A stretch of DNA of 64,000 nt from Microbacterium oleivorans (lineage in GTDB: Bacteria > Actinomycetota > Actinomycetes > Actinomycetales > Microbacteriaceae), in contig NZ_CP058316.1 in NCBI RefSeq assembly GCF_013389665.1, positions 2,294,001 through 2,358,000 on the forward strand. The letters run 5' to 3'. The notes under the pieces are model-generated. The model did not search any database, had not been told where the DNA came from, and saw only the letters and a list, made by a program, of their open reading frames with translations. The translations under genes were made by a program, and so were the position numbers. Positions 27,286 to 36,179 of this stretch are shown piece by piece. The number at the start of each line of letters is the position of its first letter. The stretch's first letter is position 1.

Positions 27286-28338
27286 CTACGCCCGACCGAA
27301 GCTGACCTCAGCTGCGGTCAATGCGGCGGCGGCAACGTACTCGGCTGATGCCTCTACGGTGAGCGTGAGGCTATTCTGCCGTGCGTGCGCCGCCGCGGCA
27401 TCATGGAGCTCCTGATCCGAAGCTACCCTCTCCATCACGGCGCGCCAGCGCGTCGGATCTGGCGAATCGATGATCATCACGCGTGCAAGCTCGGCGTCGG
27501 TATACAGCATTTCCGCGCAACCGAAGGCGGATGAGATGATCGGGGGAATGCCGAGCATCGCCGCCTCAACAGCGCTGCGGCCGAATGCCTCGCGTGATGA
27601 TGTGCCGACGTATGCCCGTGCGTTGGCCCAGAGCTCACCGGCAGCGGCCCAGCCAGGCACCGAGACGTTCGAGGGGGCATAGTCACGGATCCGGTCGGCC
27701 ATTGGTCCTGCGCCGTACATGATGCCTGACAAACTAGAGTCTCTCAGCGCATCAGCGAAAAGTAGAGGGTTCTTGTCGGCCGAGTAGCGCGCGGCCCATA
27801 CGAACGTGTTGCGCGGGTGGTCGCCGCTCGGAGCCGAAGGCCGCGCAATGCCCGGCGGTACCAACCGTTTGACCGCTGAGCCGGTCTCGCGAGCGAGCAT
27901 CGGGGTTGTCGCCCAGACGTCGCGCGCGCGACGGAGCGCCGTGAGTTCGAGAATTTTCCAGACGGCCGACTTCAGCGAGTTCGCCTCGCCCCGCGCGGGC
28001 CAGGGAAGTCCGCGTAGGTAGGCGACCCAGGCCTTTGTGGAGATGCTGAGTGCCATGTCGGTTTGCGGCACCAGGCTGACGACAAGCTCCGCGTCGCGCA
28101 CCTGGGGCAGCGACATCAGTCGCCGGGATAGGCCCACCACGCCGCCCACACCGCCCGGCTCCGCGGTGAACTCGAAGATGCCGGCCTCGTCGCGGGGCTC
28201 GCTCCCCGCTTTCGAGGACACTCCCAAAACTGCGTGCCAATCGTTTCCGGCTGCACGTCCAGCCCGCACGAGCTCGCTGGCCGAGTTGTACACGCCGCTA
28301 CGCGCGATGAGTGGGGCCGCGACAAAACAGATTCTCAC
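27286..28338 (-). CDS. Glycosyltransferase family 4
   Basis: A 350-residue GT-B enzyme. The C-terminal donor domain shows VWAARYSADKNPLLFADAL, MYGAGPMADRIRDYAP, VPGWAAAGELWANARAYVGTS and the EX7E-type segment SREAFGRSAVEAAMLGIPPI, where the Glu residues hold the nucleotide-sugar. It probably adds one sugar to the lipid-linked unit on the inner face of the membrane. The GTG start overlaps the stop of the preceding gene (GTGA). Last gene of the minus-strand EPS operon. Donor sugar cannot be read from sequence; GDP-D-rhamnose made by gmd/rmd is a candidate. Confidence 0.85.
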   Translation of the reverse strand: MRICFVAAPLIARSGVYNSASELVRAGRAAGNDWHAVLGVSSKAGSEPRDEAGIFEFTAEPGGVGGVVGLSRRLMSLPQVRDAELVVSLVPQTDMALSISTKAWVAYLRGLPWPARGEANSLKSAVWKILELTALRRARDVWATTPMLARETGSAVKRLVPPGIARPSAPSGDHPRNTFVWAARYSADKNPLLFADALRDSSLSGIMYGAGPMADRIRDYAPSNVSVPGWAAAGELWANARAYVGTSSREAFGRSAVEAAMLGIPPIISSAFGCAEMLYTDAELARVMIIDSPDPTRWRAVMERVASDQELHDAAAAHARQNSLTLTVEASAEYVAAAALTAAEVSFGRA

Positions 28339-29498
28339 GCGTGCTCCCTGGCGATTCGCGAAACGATTCCGTGGATCTCCGCGCCGACGTCGGTATCTGC
28401 GAGTAGACGGGGAGTGGAGGCGGCGGCTCGGGCCAGCCGCAATCGCAGGGTCTCGTCGTCAACAAGCCTCCGCAGCGCAGCGGCGAGCGAGTCGTCATCT
28501 CGAGCGGTGAAGGTCAGACCGTTGACATCATGCGTAACCCATTCGGCCGGGCCGCCCTCGTCGGCTACTACGGTCGGTTTGCCTGCAGCGAGGTACTGAA
28601 GGACGTTCTGCCCGAGCGGCTCGGGTCGGGTCGAGCTCTGGACGCAGATATCGAGCGAGTCGATTGCACCCGCAACATCCGAAGTATGCCCCGCCAACTC
28701 GACGCGTTCACCGACCCCGCGCCGCAAGGCCAGGGCGCGAAGCTCGTCGGGAAACTCGTCATGCCCGAAGGCCGCTCCACCGAAAAGGACGAGACGTTCG
28801 TTGCCCTCGGAAAAGGCTTTGGTGAACGCCTCGATGAGCAATTCCTGTCCCTTCCAAGGGTCGAGGCGAGCCACCATGCCGATTCGGGTCGCCGTGGTGG
28901 CGACGGTCACCTGCGACGCCTCACGTATCGTGAGCCCAGCGGGGCTCGGGATCACCGATTGCAGGCAGCTCGCGCGAACGTACGGGGCGACCAACGCAAG
29001 AGATGCGCGGGAATTGGCGATGACGGCGGTGGCGCGGGGCAGCACGATCCGACGCATGAGAGTGGTCGCAGCGGATCCGATCGCGGCGGCTTCGATGAGG
29101 TCGCGTACGTGAATTGCGTAGGGCTTACGCAACAAAGCGCAGGCGAGCGCTACGTAAACGCTTGCCCGTGTCGTATTCGCGACCACTACGTCCGCCTGTC
29201 TAACTGCGGCCGTCGTCACGAGACCGAGCGCTGAGCGAGCGATGCGCCACGCTAGCGCGACCTCGGCGAGACGGCCCCCGCGGCTGGTCTTACGGGCACT
29301 GTGCTGGGGGCCGCTGCGAATGACCTCGACACCTTCAGCGTGCGAGGTGAAGGCGTCCTTTCGGCCATCGAGCGCGCGCGGCACGACGAGACTCGCACGC
29401 CAGTCCTGTCGCGTCTGAAGAAGGCGCTCGAGTGCCATTTCAGCACCGCCTCGCTCGCTCGAATGATCGACAAAGACGACCTTTACGCTGTCGCTCAT
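28335..29498 (-). CDS. Glycosyltransferase family 4
   Basis: A 387-residue GT4 enzyme. It starts VKVVFVDHSSERGGAEMALERL after a short leader, the Gly-Gly-Ala loop that opens the acceptor half. The donor half has IGMVARLDPWKGQELLIEAF, LVLFGGAAFGHDEFPDEL, VELAGHTSDVAGAIDSLDICVQSS and the EX7E block RPEPLGQNVLQYLAAGKPTV. ATGA overlap with the gene before and GTGA with the gene after show a tight operon. Likely one of three sequential sugar additions to the EPS repeat. Confidence 0.87.
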   Translation of the reverse strand: MSDSVKVVFVDHSSERGGAEMALERLLQTRQDWRASLVVPRALDGRKDAFTSHAEGVEVIRSGPQHSARKTSRGGRLAEVALAWRIARSALGLVTTAAVRQADVVVANTTRASVYVALACALLRKPYAIHVRDLIEAAAIGSAATTLMRRIVLPRATAVIANSRASLALVAPYVRASCLQSVIPSPAGLTIREASQVTVATTATRIGMVARLDPWKGQELLIEAFTKAFSEGNERLVLFGGAAFGHDEFPDELRALALRRGVGERVELAGHTSDVAGAIDSLDICVQSSTRPEPLGQNVLQYLAAGKPTVVADEGGPAEWVTHDVNGLTFTARDDDSLAAALRRLVDDETLRLRLARAAASTPRLLADTDVGAEIHGIVSRIAREHA

Positions 29499-30631
29499 GA
29501 CGTCGTTGCTGGCATTTCGATCGATTCGATCTCCTGCCTCAAACGTCGCGCGAAGTGCTCCTCGGAGAAAAGCTCAGTGTGCTTGCGGATCAACTCGGAG
29601 TCCCACTCGATCCGGCGACTCTCCTCGACGGCTGCGGCAATCGCCTTTGGTTCGGGAGCATCAAAGTAGACCCCGGTCTCGCCCTCCCTAATGGTGTCGA
29701 GGAAGCCACCCCAGCGCAGCACAATCGAGTGCTTGCCGTACGCCGCCGCCTCGATCGGGGTGAGGCCGAAGTCCTCAAAGCTCGCCGATACCACTGCTTC
29801 CGAACGCTGGTATAGCCAGCGCATCTGGCCATCGGTGAGGTCCTTGAGCATGAGCACATTCGGTCCCGCGAGGGAGGCTAGGCGCTTCTCCTCAGGGCCG
29901 GCACCGACGACGACCAACGGGTAGCCGAGATCGTTAAACGCCTCGATGACCGCGTCGACATTCTTATAGGGCAGGAGTCGCGAGATACACAGGTAGAATC
30001 CGCCGGGATTGCCTATCGGGGCGAGATCGACCGGCTCCTGCGGCAGCGCGATGTCAATCGAGTGGGGCGCAGGAAGCACCTCAGCGTCGATGCCATAGGC
30101 ATCGCGGATGCGCTGCTTCACGACCGTCGAGATCGCGAAGTACTTGGTTGCCGTAGCTGCCCGCTTTCGATCCCATCGTTTCAAGAACGGTGACATGAGG
30201 TTCAGTGCAATTCGTTGTGCGGTCAGCTTTGTGGAGCCGAGATAAGCGTCGCGCTGGTAGAGCCACCGGGCAGGGGAGTAGCAGTAGACGATCTTGCTTC
30301 CGGTAGTGCGGAAGCCGTGCGCCCAGCCGCTGGTACTGACAATGGTGTGCTTCGCAGGCACGCGGACGCTGTGGGCTGCGCCGGCGAGAAAGGGGAGCGC
30401 GAGCCGATGTGATCGTCGGAACAGCCGCACCCGATTCAGTGCCGAGGGTATGACCTCGACGTCTGCAAACTCGGGATAGGTGAGTTCAGGCTCGAACAGA
30501 GTGGTGTACACCGGCGCATCGGGAAAGGCGCGATGCAGCGCGAGGACCACTTTCTCGGCTCCTCCGCGCTGCGTGATGTAATCGTGCGCGATCGTGACGC
30601 GCGGGTGGGTCTCATCCGTGGGCGTGGACAT
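29495..30631 (-). CDS. Glycosyltransferase family 4 (WbaZ/mannosyl- or rhamnosyltransferase-like)
   Basis: A 378-residue GT4 enzyme beginning RVTIAHDYITQRGGAEKVVLAL. It carries GWAHGFRTTGSKIVYCYSPARWLY, typical of the WbaZ/WcaI-like mannosyltransferases, and a donor half with ISRLLPYKNVDAVIEAFND, VVGAGPEEKRLASLAGPNV and the EX7E segment SFEDFGLTPIEAAAYGKHSI. The conserved family use of GDP-mannose-derived donors fits the gmd and rmd genes directly upstream. The start overlaps the end of rmd by 20 nt and its stop overlaps the next ATG. Confidence 0.87.
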   Translation of the reverse strand: MSTPTDETHPRVTIAHDYITQRGGAEKVVLALHRAFPDAPVYTTLFEPELTYPEFADVEVIPSALNRVRLFRRSHRLALPFLAGAAHSVRVPAKHTIVSTSGWAHGFRTTGSKIVYCYSPARWLYQRDAYLGSTKLTAQRIALNLMSPFLKRWDRKRAATATKYFAISTVVKQRIRDAYGIDAEVLPAPHSIDIALPQEPVDLAPIGNPGGFYLCISRLLPYKNVDAVIEAFNDLGYPLVVVGAGPEEKRLASLAGPNVLMLKDLTDGQMRWLYQRSEAVVSASFEDFGLTPIEAAAYGKHSIVLRWGGFLDTIREGETGVYFDAPEPKAIAAAVEESRRIEWDSELIRKHTELFSEEHFARRLRQEIESIEMPATTS

Positions 30632-31568
30632 TAGTCTTCTTCACCGCTTCGTTGTCGCTGAGGAAATCAGCGATGGATCGTTGCCAAGGGACGGTTGGGG
30701 ACCAGCCGAACTCGGATCGTAGTCTGCTGGAGTCCCCAGTGATTCTCATCGGATCTGTCGGGCGCAGCTTTGAAGGGTCGATTCGCACTTCAGGCGTCGG
30801 TCGACCGAGAATCTCGCAGATGGTCGCGAGCACGTCGAAGCCGCTGTGAGCGACGCCCGAAGCCACGTTGTACGTCTGATGGCGATGAGAGGCGGCCTCG
30901 GCCAGCGTGAGGTACGCGCGCGCGACATCTCGCACATCTGTGAAATCGCGTGCTGCATGCAGATTCGCCGCGTTCAATACGGCGCCCAACGGTAGATCGT
31001 TCACTGCGGCGGTGAGATCGGGGACGAGGAAGCCGCTGCTCTGTCCGGGGCCGATGTGGTTGAACGGGCGCGCGACGATCGTGTCGAGCCCTCGCTTCGC
31101 GTAGTACGCCGCTTGATTCTCGACCAGCATCTTGGCGACGGCGTAGGGCGACGTCGCAGTCAGAGGAGAGTCTTCGCTCAACGCGTCACCCGTGTCGGCC
31201 GGAGGCGCGTATACCGATCCCGAACTCACGACGATTACCCGAGGCCGTTTGTCCTGATGAAGGAGCGTCTCGCACATGTTGGTCATGATGCTGCTGTTGA
31301 CGGAGATGTATCGCTGCGGCCTGTCGAACGATAGGCCGACGGCAGCGAGACCGGCCAGGTGCACGACGGCATCTGGTCCCTCTGGCAGACGCCATTCCTC
31401 ATTCAGGTCGCGCGAGAAGTACTCGTCGCAATAGGGGGCAAGTCTCTCGTGAGGGCGGGACTCTCGCCCGGCCGCCCATACCGAGATACCCTCCTCCGCG
31501 GCCATTGCCGCTACATGGGCACCGACAAACCCGTTACCGCCCGTGATCAGCAGGGTCCTCAGAGTCAC
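30612..31568 (-). CDS. rmd: GDP-4-dehydro-6-deoxy-D-mannose reductase (GDP-D-rhamnose synthase)
   Basis: A short-chain dehydrogenase of the extended type, 318 residues. It has the NAD(P) loop TGGNGFVGAHV, the Ser in VVSSGSVYAPP, and the catalytic SPYAVAKMLVE (Tyr-x3-Lys). ARPFNHIGPGQSSGFLVPDL matches the Rmd/GDP-rhamnose branch. It reduces the 4-keto intermediate made by Gmd to GDP-D-rhamnose. The neighbouring gmd gene overlaps its start by 4 nt. A GDP-L-fucose synthase is the alternative, but that enzyme is an epimerase-reductase with different motifs. Confidence is good for the family and moderate for the exact product. Confidence 0.82.
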   Translation of the reverse strand: MTLRTLLITGGNGFVGAHVAAMAAEEGISVWAAGRESRPHERLAPYCDEYFSRDLNEEWRLPEGPDAVVHLAGLAAVGLSFDRPQRYISVNSSIMTNMCETLLHQDKRPRVIVVSSGSVYAPPADTGDALSEDSPLTATSPYAVAKMLVENQAAYYAKRGLDTIVARPFNHIGPGQSSGFLVPDLTAAVNDLPLGAVLNAANLHAARDFTDVRDVARAYLTLAEAASHRHQTYNVASGVAHSGFDVLATICEILGRPTPEVRIDPSKLRPTDPMRITGDSSRLRSEFGWSPTVPWQRSIADFLSDNEAVKKTNVHAHG

Positions 31569-32572
31569 GAGACTGTTGCCACCAACTGCGCCTGCGTCGC
31601 GAGATCATGCTTGACCATCAGCTTCACCAAGCCTGGGAAGTCGACTTCGCGGCGCCAGCCGAGCACATCCTGTGCGAGCGTAGGGTCGCCGAGCAAGATG
31701 TCGACCTCTGCGGGACGCATGAAGGCCGGATTCTGAGTGACATAAGGGCGCCAGTCGTCGATGCCGATCTCTGCGAACGCGAGCGTCAGGAATTCCTCGA
31801 TCGAATGAGTCTCGCCTGAGGCCAGCACAAAGTCCTCGGGCTGCCCGTGCTGCAGCATCCGCCACATGCCATCGACGTAGTCGCCCGCGTAGCCCCAATC
31901 CCGCTTGGGCCAGAGGTCGCCCAACTCAATGTGAGTCTGGAGTCCGAGTTTGATACGGGCCACAGCATGAGTGATCTTCCGCGTAACGAACTCGACCCCG
32001 CGCCGTTCACCCTCGTGGTTGAACAGGATGCCGCACGCGACGAACATGTCGTAACTCTCGCGGTAGTTCTTCGCGATCCAATGGCCGTACAGCTTCGCTA
32101 CACCGTAGGGGCTACGCGGGTGGAAGAGCGACTGCTCGTTGTAACCAGCGCCCGGGCGGTTGTAGTCGAGGCCGCCAAACATCTCCGACGTGGATGCCTG
32201 GTAGACACGGGTGTGTTGTGTGCGGTTCGTGATGCGCACCGCCTCCAGGACGTTCAGAACGCCCTTCGCGGTGACGTCTGCAGTAAGCGTCGGGTTCTTG
32301 AACGAGTAGCCGACGTGACTGACGGCAGCCAGATTATAGAGTTCGTGCGGGTCGGCCGTCTCCACAGCGCGCACGAGCGATGTCGGGTCTGTGAGATCGC
32401 CCTCGATGAGGGTGACGTACGGGAACTCTGCCTCGACCGCCGTGCGACGCGGGTTGTTCTGGCCGCGAATCAGGCCGAAGACCTCATAGCCCTTCTGGTG
32501 CAACAACTCGGCAATGTGGCCACCGTCCTGGCCGGTGATACCGGTGACGAGCGCGCGGCGCTTCTCAGACAA
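31565..32572 (-). CDS. gmd: GDP-mannose 4,6-dehydratase
   Basis: Converts GDP-D-mannose to GDP-4-keto-6-deoxy-D-mannose. The protein shows ALVTGITGQDGGHIAELL, GLIRGQNNPRR, LYNLAAVSHVGYSF, the catalytic STSEMFGG and SPYGVAKLYGHWIAKNYRE, plus FNHEGERRGVEFVTRKI, all diagnostic for Gmd. The TTG start at 32572 is chosen because AAGGAG lies 5 nt upstream; a TTG further up at 32608 has no such site. 335 residues, close to the usual 340-370. A GGATGCCGC oligomer at 32026-32034 is the only copy noticed in the EPS island. Confidence 0.94.
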   Translation of the reverse strand: MSEKRRALVTGITGQDGGHIAELLHQKGYEVFGLIRGQNNPRRTAVEAEFPYVTLIEGDLTDPTSLVRAVETADPHELYNLAAVSHVGYSFKNPTLTADVTAKGVLNVLEAVRITNRTQHTRVYQASTSEMFGGLDYNRPGAGYNEQSLFHPRSPYGVAKLYGHWIAKNYRESYDMFVACGILFNHEGERRGVEFVTRKITHAVARIKLGLQTHIELGDLWPKRDWGYAGDYVDGMWRMLQHGQPEDFVLASGETHSIEEFLTLAFAEIGIDDWRPYVTQNPAFMRPAEVDILLGDPTLAQDVLGWRREVDFPGLVKLMVKHDLATQAQLVATVS

Positions 32573-32604
32573 ATCGTTCTCCTTGAGTCGGCTGGAAGGG
32601 AAGG

Positions 32605-34164
32605 TCAAAATGCGGTCGCGCCGGGGGCGACCGCAGCTCGGGCAGTCTTCGCGAGGATCACGATGTCACCGAGGAGACTCCAGTTCTCTACATACGAGAG
32701 ATCCAGTCGAACAGAATCCTCCCACGAGAGAGCAGACCGCCCACTCACCTGCCAGAGTCCAGTGATGCCCGGTTTCGCGAGGAACCGGCGATGTACATGA
32801 TCGGCATACTGCTCGACTTCGCTGGGCAGCGGCGGGCGTGGGCCGACGAGCGACATGGACCCACCGATCACATTGAACAGTTGGGGCAACTCGTCGAGGC
32901 TGAACTTGCGCATGAAGCGCCCGACAGGTGTGACTCGAGGATCGTTCTTCATCTTGAAGAGCACTTCGTTACCGGCGTCGCGCTGCTCTGCAAGAAGGTC
33001 GGGGAGGATTTCCTCCGCGTTCTCGACCATGGATCGGAACTTGAGCATGGTGAACTCGCGGCCGCGCAATCCGACTCGCTTCTGACGGAAGAGCACGGGA
33101 CCGCTCGAGCTCAGGCGAACCGTGACGGCCAGTGCAGCGAGTATTGGGCTGATGACGATCACCCCGAGGACGCTCGCTACGAGGTCGACCATCCGCTTAA
33201 CGAGACGCTGTCCGCCGCTGAAACGCGGTGTCTCGACGTGGATGAGCGGAAGTCCCGCAACCGGCCGGGTGTGCAGCCGCGGGCCAGCGATATCAATGAT
33301 GCTCGGCGCAAGCACCAGGTGCTGGCGGCCGGATTCGAGCTGCCACGAGATCTGCTTGACCTTCGATGCCGGCAGGTCGTCGGTGCTGGTCACCGCTACG
33401 GTGTCTGCCCCCGTCACCAAGAGAGCCCTGTCGATGGTGTTGACGTTGCCCATAATCGGAATCGCGGTCCCCGGGATTACGTCTGCGATGCGCCCCGTCG
33501 GTACGCAGGCGCCAACGACCGAGTACCCGGCTTGAGGCGTGCGAGTCAGTTCAGCCGCGATGTGTGAGACCGATTGCTCCGACCCGACCAGAAGCACCCG
33601 TGCCGAGTATTCGCCGCGCCGGCGCTTGCGAATGAGCCACTGTCGCCACATCCATCGCTCGATGACGAGCGCGACAACCCCGGCGGGCAGGCTGATCAGA
33701 AGGAATCCCCGTGCGACGTCGACTTGAAGCAAGAAGGCGAAGATGGCGATGAATCCGAACAGGCGGAAGCTCGCATCCACGACCCGCTTGTATTCGTCCA
33801 TACCGGTGCCGACGACGCGATGGCTCCGCGAATCGATGAGATGGAGCACCATCATCCAGGCGAGCACAAGAGCCGTGGAGAAATACCAGTAAGAAAGCTC
33901 CGTCACCCGGTAGTCGGCGCGGATCGCGACTTCGACATTCCCGGTTCCGAACCAGATGACCTGTGCGCCGAAAACAACGCCGACAAGAACGACGAAGTCC
34001 GTGATGCGCAGTCGACGAGCGTATGCGGGGCGCCAGTCACGCGGGGTCGGCATAGTGGGGATGGGAGAGGTGGAAGGCCGTTGCGGACCTGCGTCCGTCT
34101 GGCTCGCTGAGGATGCGACCGACGAATCGGTCGACAATAGTGCGAACCCTGCCTCTGACGTCAC
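32605..34164 (-). CDS. Polyprenyl-phosphate sugar-1-phosphate transferase (EPS-initiating, WbaP/CpsE type)
   Basis: Starts repeat-unit assembly by moving a sugar-1-phosphate to undecaprenyl phosphate. The 519 residues comprise four N-terminal helices, a Rossmann-like CoA-binding-type domain (ARVLLVGSEQSVSHIA), a fifth helix (LVKRMVDLVASVLGVIVISPI), and the conserved C-terminal bacterial sugar transferase: VLFRQKRVGLRGREFTMLKF, RFMRKFSLDELPQLFNVI, SLVGPRPPLPSE, KPGITGLWQVSGRS. The GTG at 34164 has GAGGGG 6 nt upstream and is preferred to the ATG at 34053, which lacks a site. First gene of the minus-strand EPS operon; divergent from the DUF4012 gene. Confidence 0.92.
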   Translation of the reverse strand: MTSEAGFALLSTDSSVASSASQTDAGPQRPSTSPIPTMPTPRDWRPAYARRLRITDFVVLVGVVFGAQVIWFGTGNVEVAIRADYRVTELSYWYFSTALVLAWMMVLHLIDSRSHRVVGTGMDEYKRVVDASFRLFGFIAIFAFLLQVDVARGFLLISLPAGVVALVIERWMWRQWLIRKRRRGEYSARVLLVGSEQSVSHIAAELTRTPQAGYSVVGACVPTGRIADVIPGTAIPIMGNVNTIDRALLVTGADTVAVTSTDDLPASKVKQISWQLESGRQHLVLAPSIIDIAGPRLHTRPVAGLPLIHVETPRFSGGQRLVKRMVDLVASVLGVIVISPILAALAVTVRLSSSGPVLFRQKRVGLRGREFTMLKFRSMVENAEEILPDLLAEQRDAGNEVLFKMKNDPRVTPVGRFMRKFSLDELPQLFNVIGGSMSLVGPRPPLPSEVEQYADHVHRRFLAKPGITGLWQVSGRSALSWEDSVRLDLSYVENWSLLGDIVILAKTARAAVAPGATAF

Positions 34165-34311
34165 ACCGCACCCCTCGTTCGGTACATCGCAGATACTCAG
34201 GCTACCTTCAGCGTGTGTCCAGTGTGTAAACGGCCGAAGCAATCCGCCACGTGAGCTGACGCGTCGCGAGCGCACCGCAAGCATGCAGAGTGCGCGACCT
34301 AGGATGTGCTG

Positions 34312-36141
34312 GTGCCCGAAGAGACTCGTCGATCCCGTAAACCGAAGCGACCGCTTCTCCGGAGTTTCCGGTTCTGGGTGCCTGTCGGCATCCTCGTCCT
34401 GATCGTCGCCGTCGGCGTCACCGGGGCTCTCATGGCGAAAGCCATCGCGGACCGTGCATTCGCTGCTCGCGACTCCCTGCAGACCGCCATCCCTCTCGCG
34501 TCGACGGCGAAGGAGCAGGTGCTCGCGAGCGATACCGCGGCGGCGCAAGCCACCGTCGCTCAGCTGCGGACCCTCACCGGTGAAGCAAAGGAGCAGGCCG
34601 ACGGAGGATTGTGGCGGTTCGGGGAAGCTGTACCGGTCGTCGGCGCCAATCTGACGGCCGTGCGTGAAATCGCTGAAACGATCGACACGCTGGTTGTCGA
34701 GGCGCTCGAACCCGCGGCCGGGCTGAGTCTGTCGAGCCTTGCCCCCGTCGACGGTCGTATCGACGTCGCACAGCTCGATGTGGCGTCGGACATCCTCGAT
34801 CAGGCCGCGATCGCTCTGAGCGAGGCACGCGCGACGGTCGACGGTATCGACAGATCGGCACTGATCGATCAGGTGTCGTCCGGCGTCGCGCAGCTGGATG
34901 ACGCGTTGGCCGAGATCGAACCGGTGGTCGAGCCCGCGCAGAAGACGCTGGCGATCCTCCCGGGTATTCTGGGCGCCGAGGGAGCGCGTAACTATCTCGT
35001 GCTGGTTCAGAACAACGCCGAGTCGCGAGGCACGGGCGGAAACCCCGCATCGCTCGTCATGATCACGGCAGACAATGGCGCGATCTCGATCACGCAGCAA
35101 GCCTCGAGCACCGACTTCAACAACGGCCGGCCGAACCCGATCGTCGAACTCGACCCCGCTGTCCTCGCCCTCTACGGCGACAAGGTCGGGCGCTACATGC
35201 AGGATGTCACCACGACGCCGGACTTCCCCGACTCCGCCCGCATCATGGGCGCCTTCTGGGCCGAGGAGTTCGGTACGCCCATCGACGGCACGCTGTCGAT
35301 CGACCCTGTCGCGCTGAGCTACATCATGAATGCGACCGGCCCCGTGACCTTGCCAACGGGCGAGGTGTTGGACGCGAGCAACGTCGTTTCGACGTTGCTC
35401 AGCGACGTCTATTACCGCTTCAACAGCGGTGTCGGCGTGATCGACAACCCGCGCCAGGACGCGTTCTTCGCTGTAGCGGCGGCGGCCGTCTTTGATTCCA
35501 TCACCTCGGTGTCCAACCCGCGTGCCCTTGTCGATCAGGTCGCGCGCGCTGCCGAAGAGGGGCGCATCCTTTACGTGCCGACCTCTCCGGCGGAGGCGGA
35601 GATCATCTCGGGCAGCCGTATGACGGGCGCGCTGCCCGGGGACAACTCGCAGATGACGATGGTGGGCTCGTACGTGAATGACATCACCGAGGGCAAGTTG
35701 GACTATTACATGGACACGGCCGTGACGGTGTCGTCCGACGTGTGCAACGTCGCCGCTGGTGCCGCTCCAACTTTCACGGTGAACTCGTCGCTGACTTCGA
35801 CTCTGCAGCCGGATGAGGTTGCTGATCTGCCACGTTACGTCTCGACGGCCCGCTTCTTTCCCAAGGGCGTCATCAGCACCGATCTCGTGCTCTACGGCCC
35901 GGTCGGCTCGACTTTCGCTTCAGCGACAGTCGACGGGAACGCCGTGGAAGCGACCCCGGTCGAACACCTCGGCCGCCCTGCGGTGAAGGTCAACGTCGTG
36001 AATGATCCGGCCTCCTCGCACACCGTCAGCGCGACGTTCACCGGCGTCGCAGACGCCGAGTACGGCCCGCTCGAGGCGTGGTACACCCCGATGGTGCGCG
36101 AGACTCCCGTGACGATCGATGCCCCGGGCTGCGCAGGCTGA
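34312..36141 (+). CDS. DUF4012 domain membrane-anchored protein
   Basis: A 609-residue protein with a basic N-terminus, one membrane helix (WVPVGILVLIVAVGVTGALM), an alanine-rich helical stalk to about residue 200, and the DUF4012 domain (YLVLVQNNAESRGTGGNPAS, GAFWAEEFGTPIDGTLSIDP, FFAVAAAAVFDSI, YVNDITEGKLDYYMDT). DUF4012 proteins are regular partners of Gram-positive EPS loci and related LCP-like proteins, but their activity is unproven. TAGGAT at 34300-34305 lies 6 nt before the GTG at 34312, supporting a leaderless start rather than the GTG at 34306. Its G+C is higher than the EPS genes on both sides. Confidence 0.85.
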   Translation: MPEETRRSRKPKRPLLRSFRFWVPVGILVLIVAVGVTGALMAKAIADRAFAARDSLQTAIPLASTAKEQVLASDTAAAQATVAQLRTLTGEAKEQADGGLWRFGEAVPVVGANLTAVREIAETIDTLVVEALEPAAGLSLSSLAPVDGRIDVAQLDVASDILDQAAIALSEARATVDGIDRSALIDQVSSGVAQLDDALAEIEPVVEPAQKTLAILPGILGAEGARNYLVLVQNNAESRGTGGNPASLVMITADNGAISITQQASSTDFNNGRPNPIVELDPAVLALYGDKVGRYMQDVTTTPDFPDSARIMGAFWAEEFGTPIDGTLSIDPVALSYIMNATGPVTLPTGEVLDASNVVSTLLSDVYYRFNSGVGVIDNPRQDAFFAVAAAAVFDSITSVSNPRALVDQVARAAEEGRILYVPTSPAEAEIISGSRMTGALPGDNSQMTMVGSYVNDITEGKLDYYMDTAVTVSSDVCNVAAGAAPTFTVNSSLTSTLQPDEVADLPRYVSTARFFPKGVISTDLVLYGPVGSTFASATVDGNAVEATPVEHLGRPAVKVNVVNDPASSHTVSATFTGVADAEYGPLEAWYTPMVRETPVTIDAPGCAG

Positions 36142-36179
36142 CGAGTTCGCTGCGACTTAGCAAGCCGAACGGTAGCGGT

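Noticed and set aside
34165..35100. N-terminal extension of the initiating sugar transferase frame
   Set aside because: Runs antisense through the DUF4012 gene; the GTG at 34164 has a good ribosome-binding site and gives normal family length.
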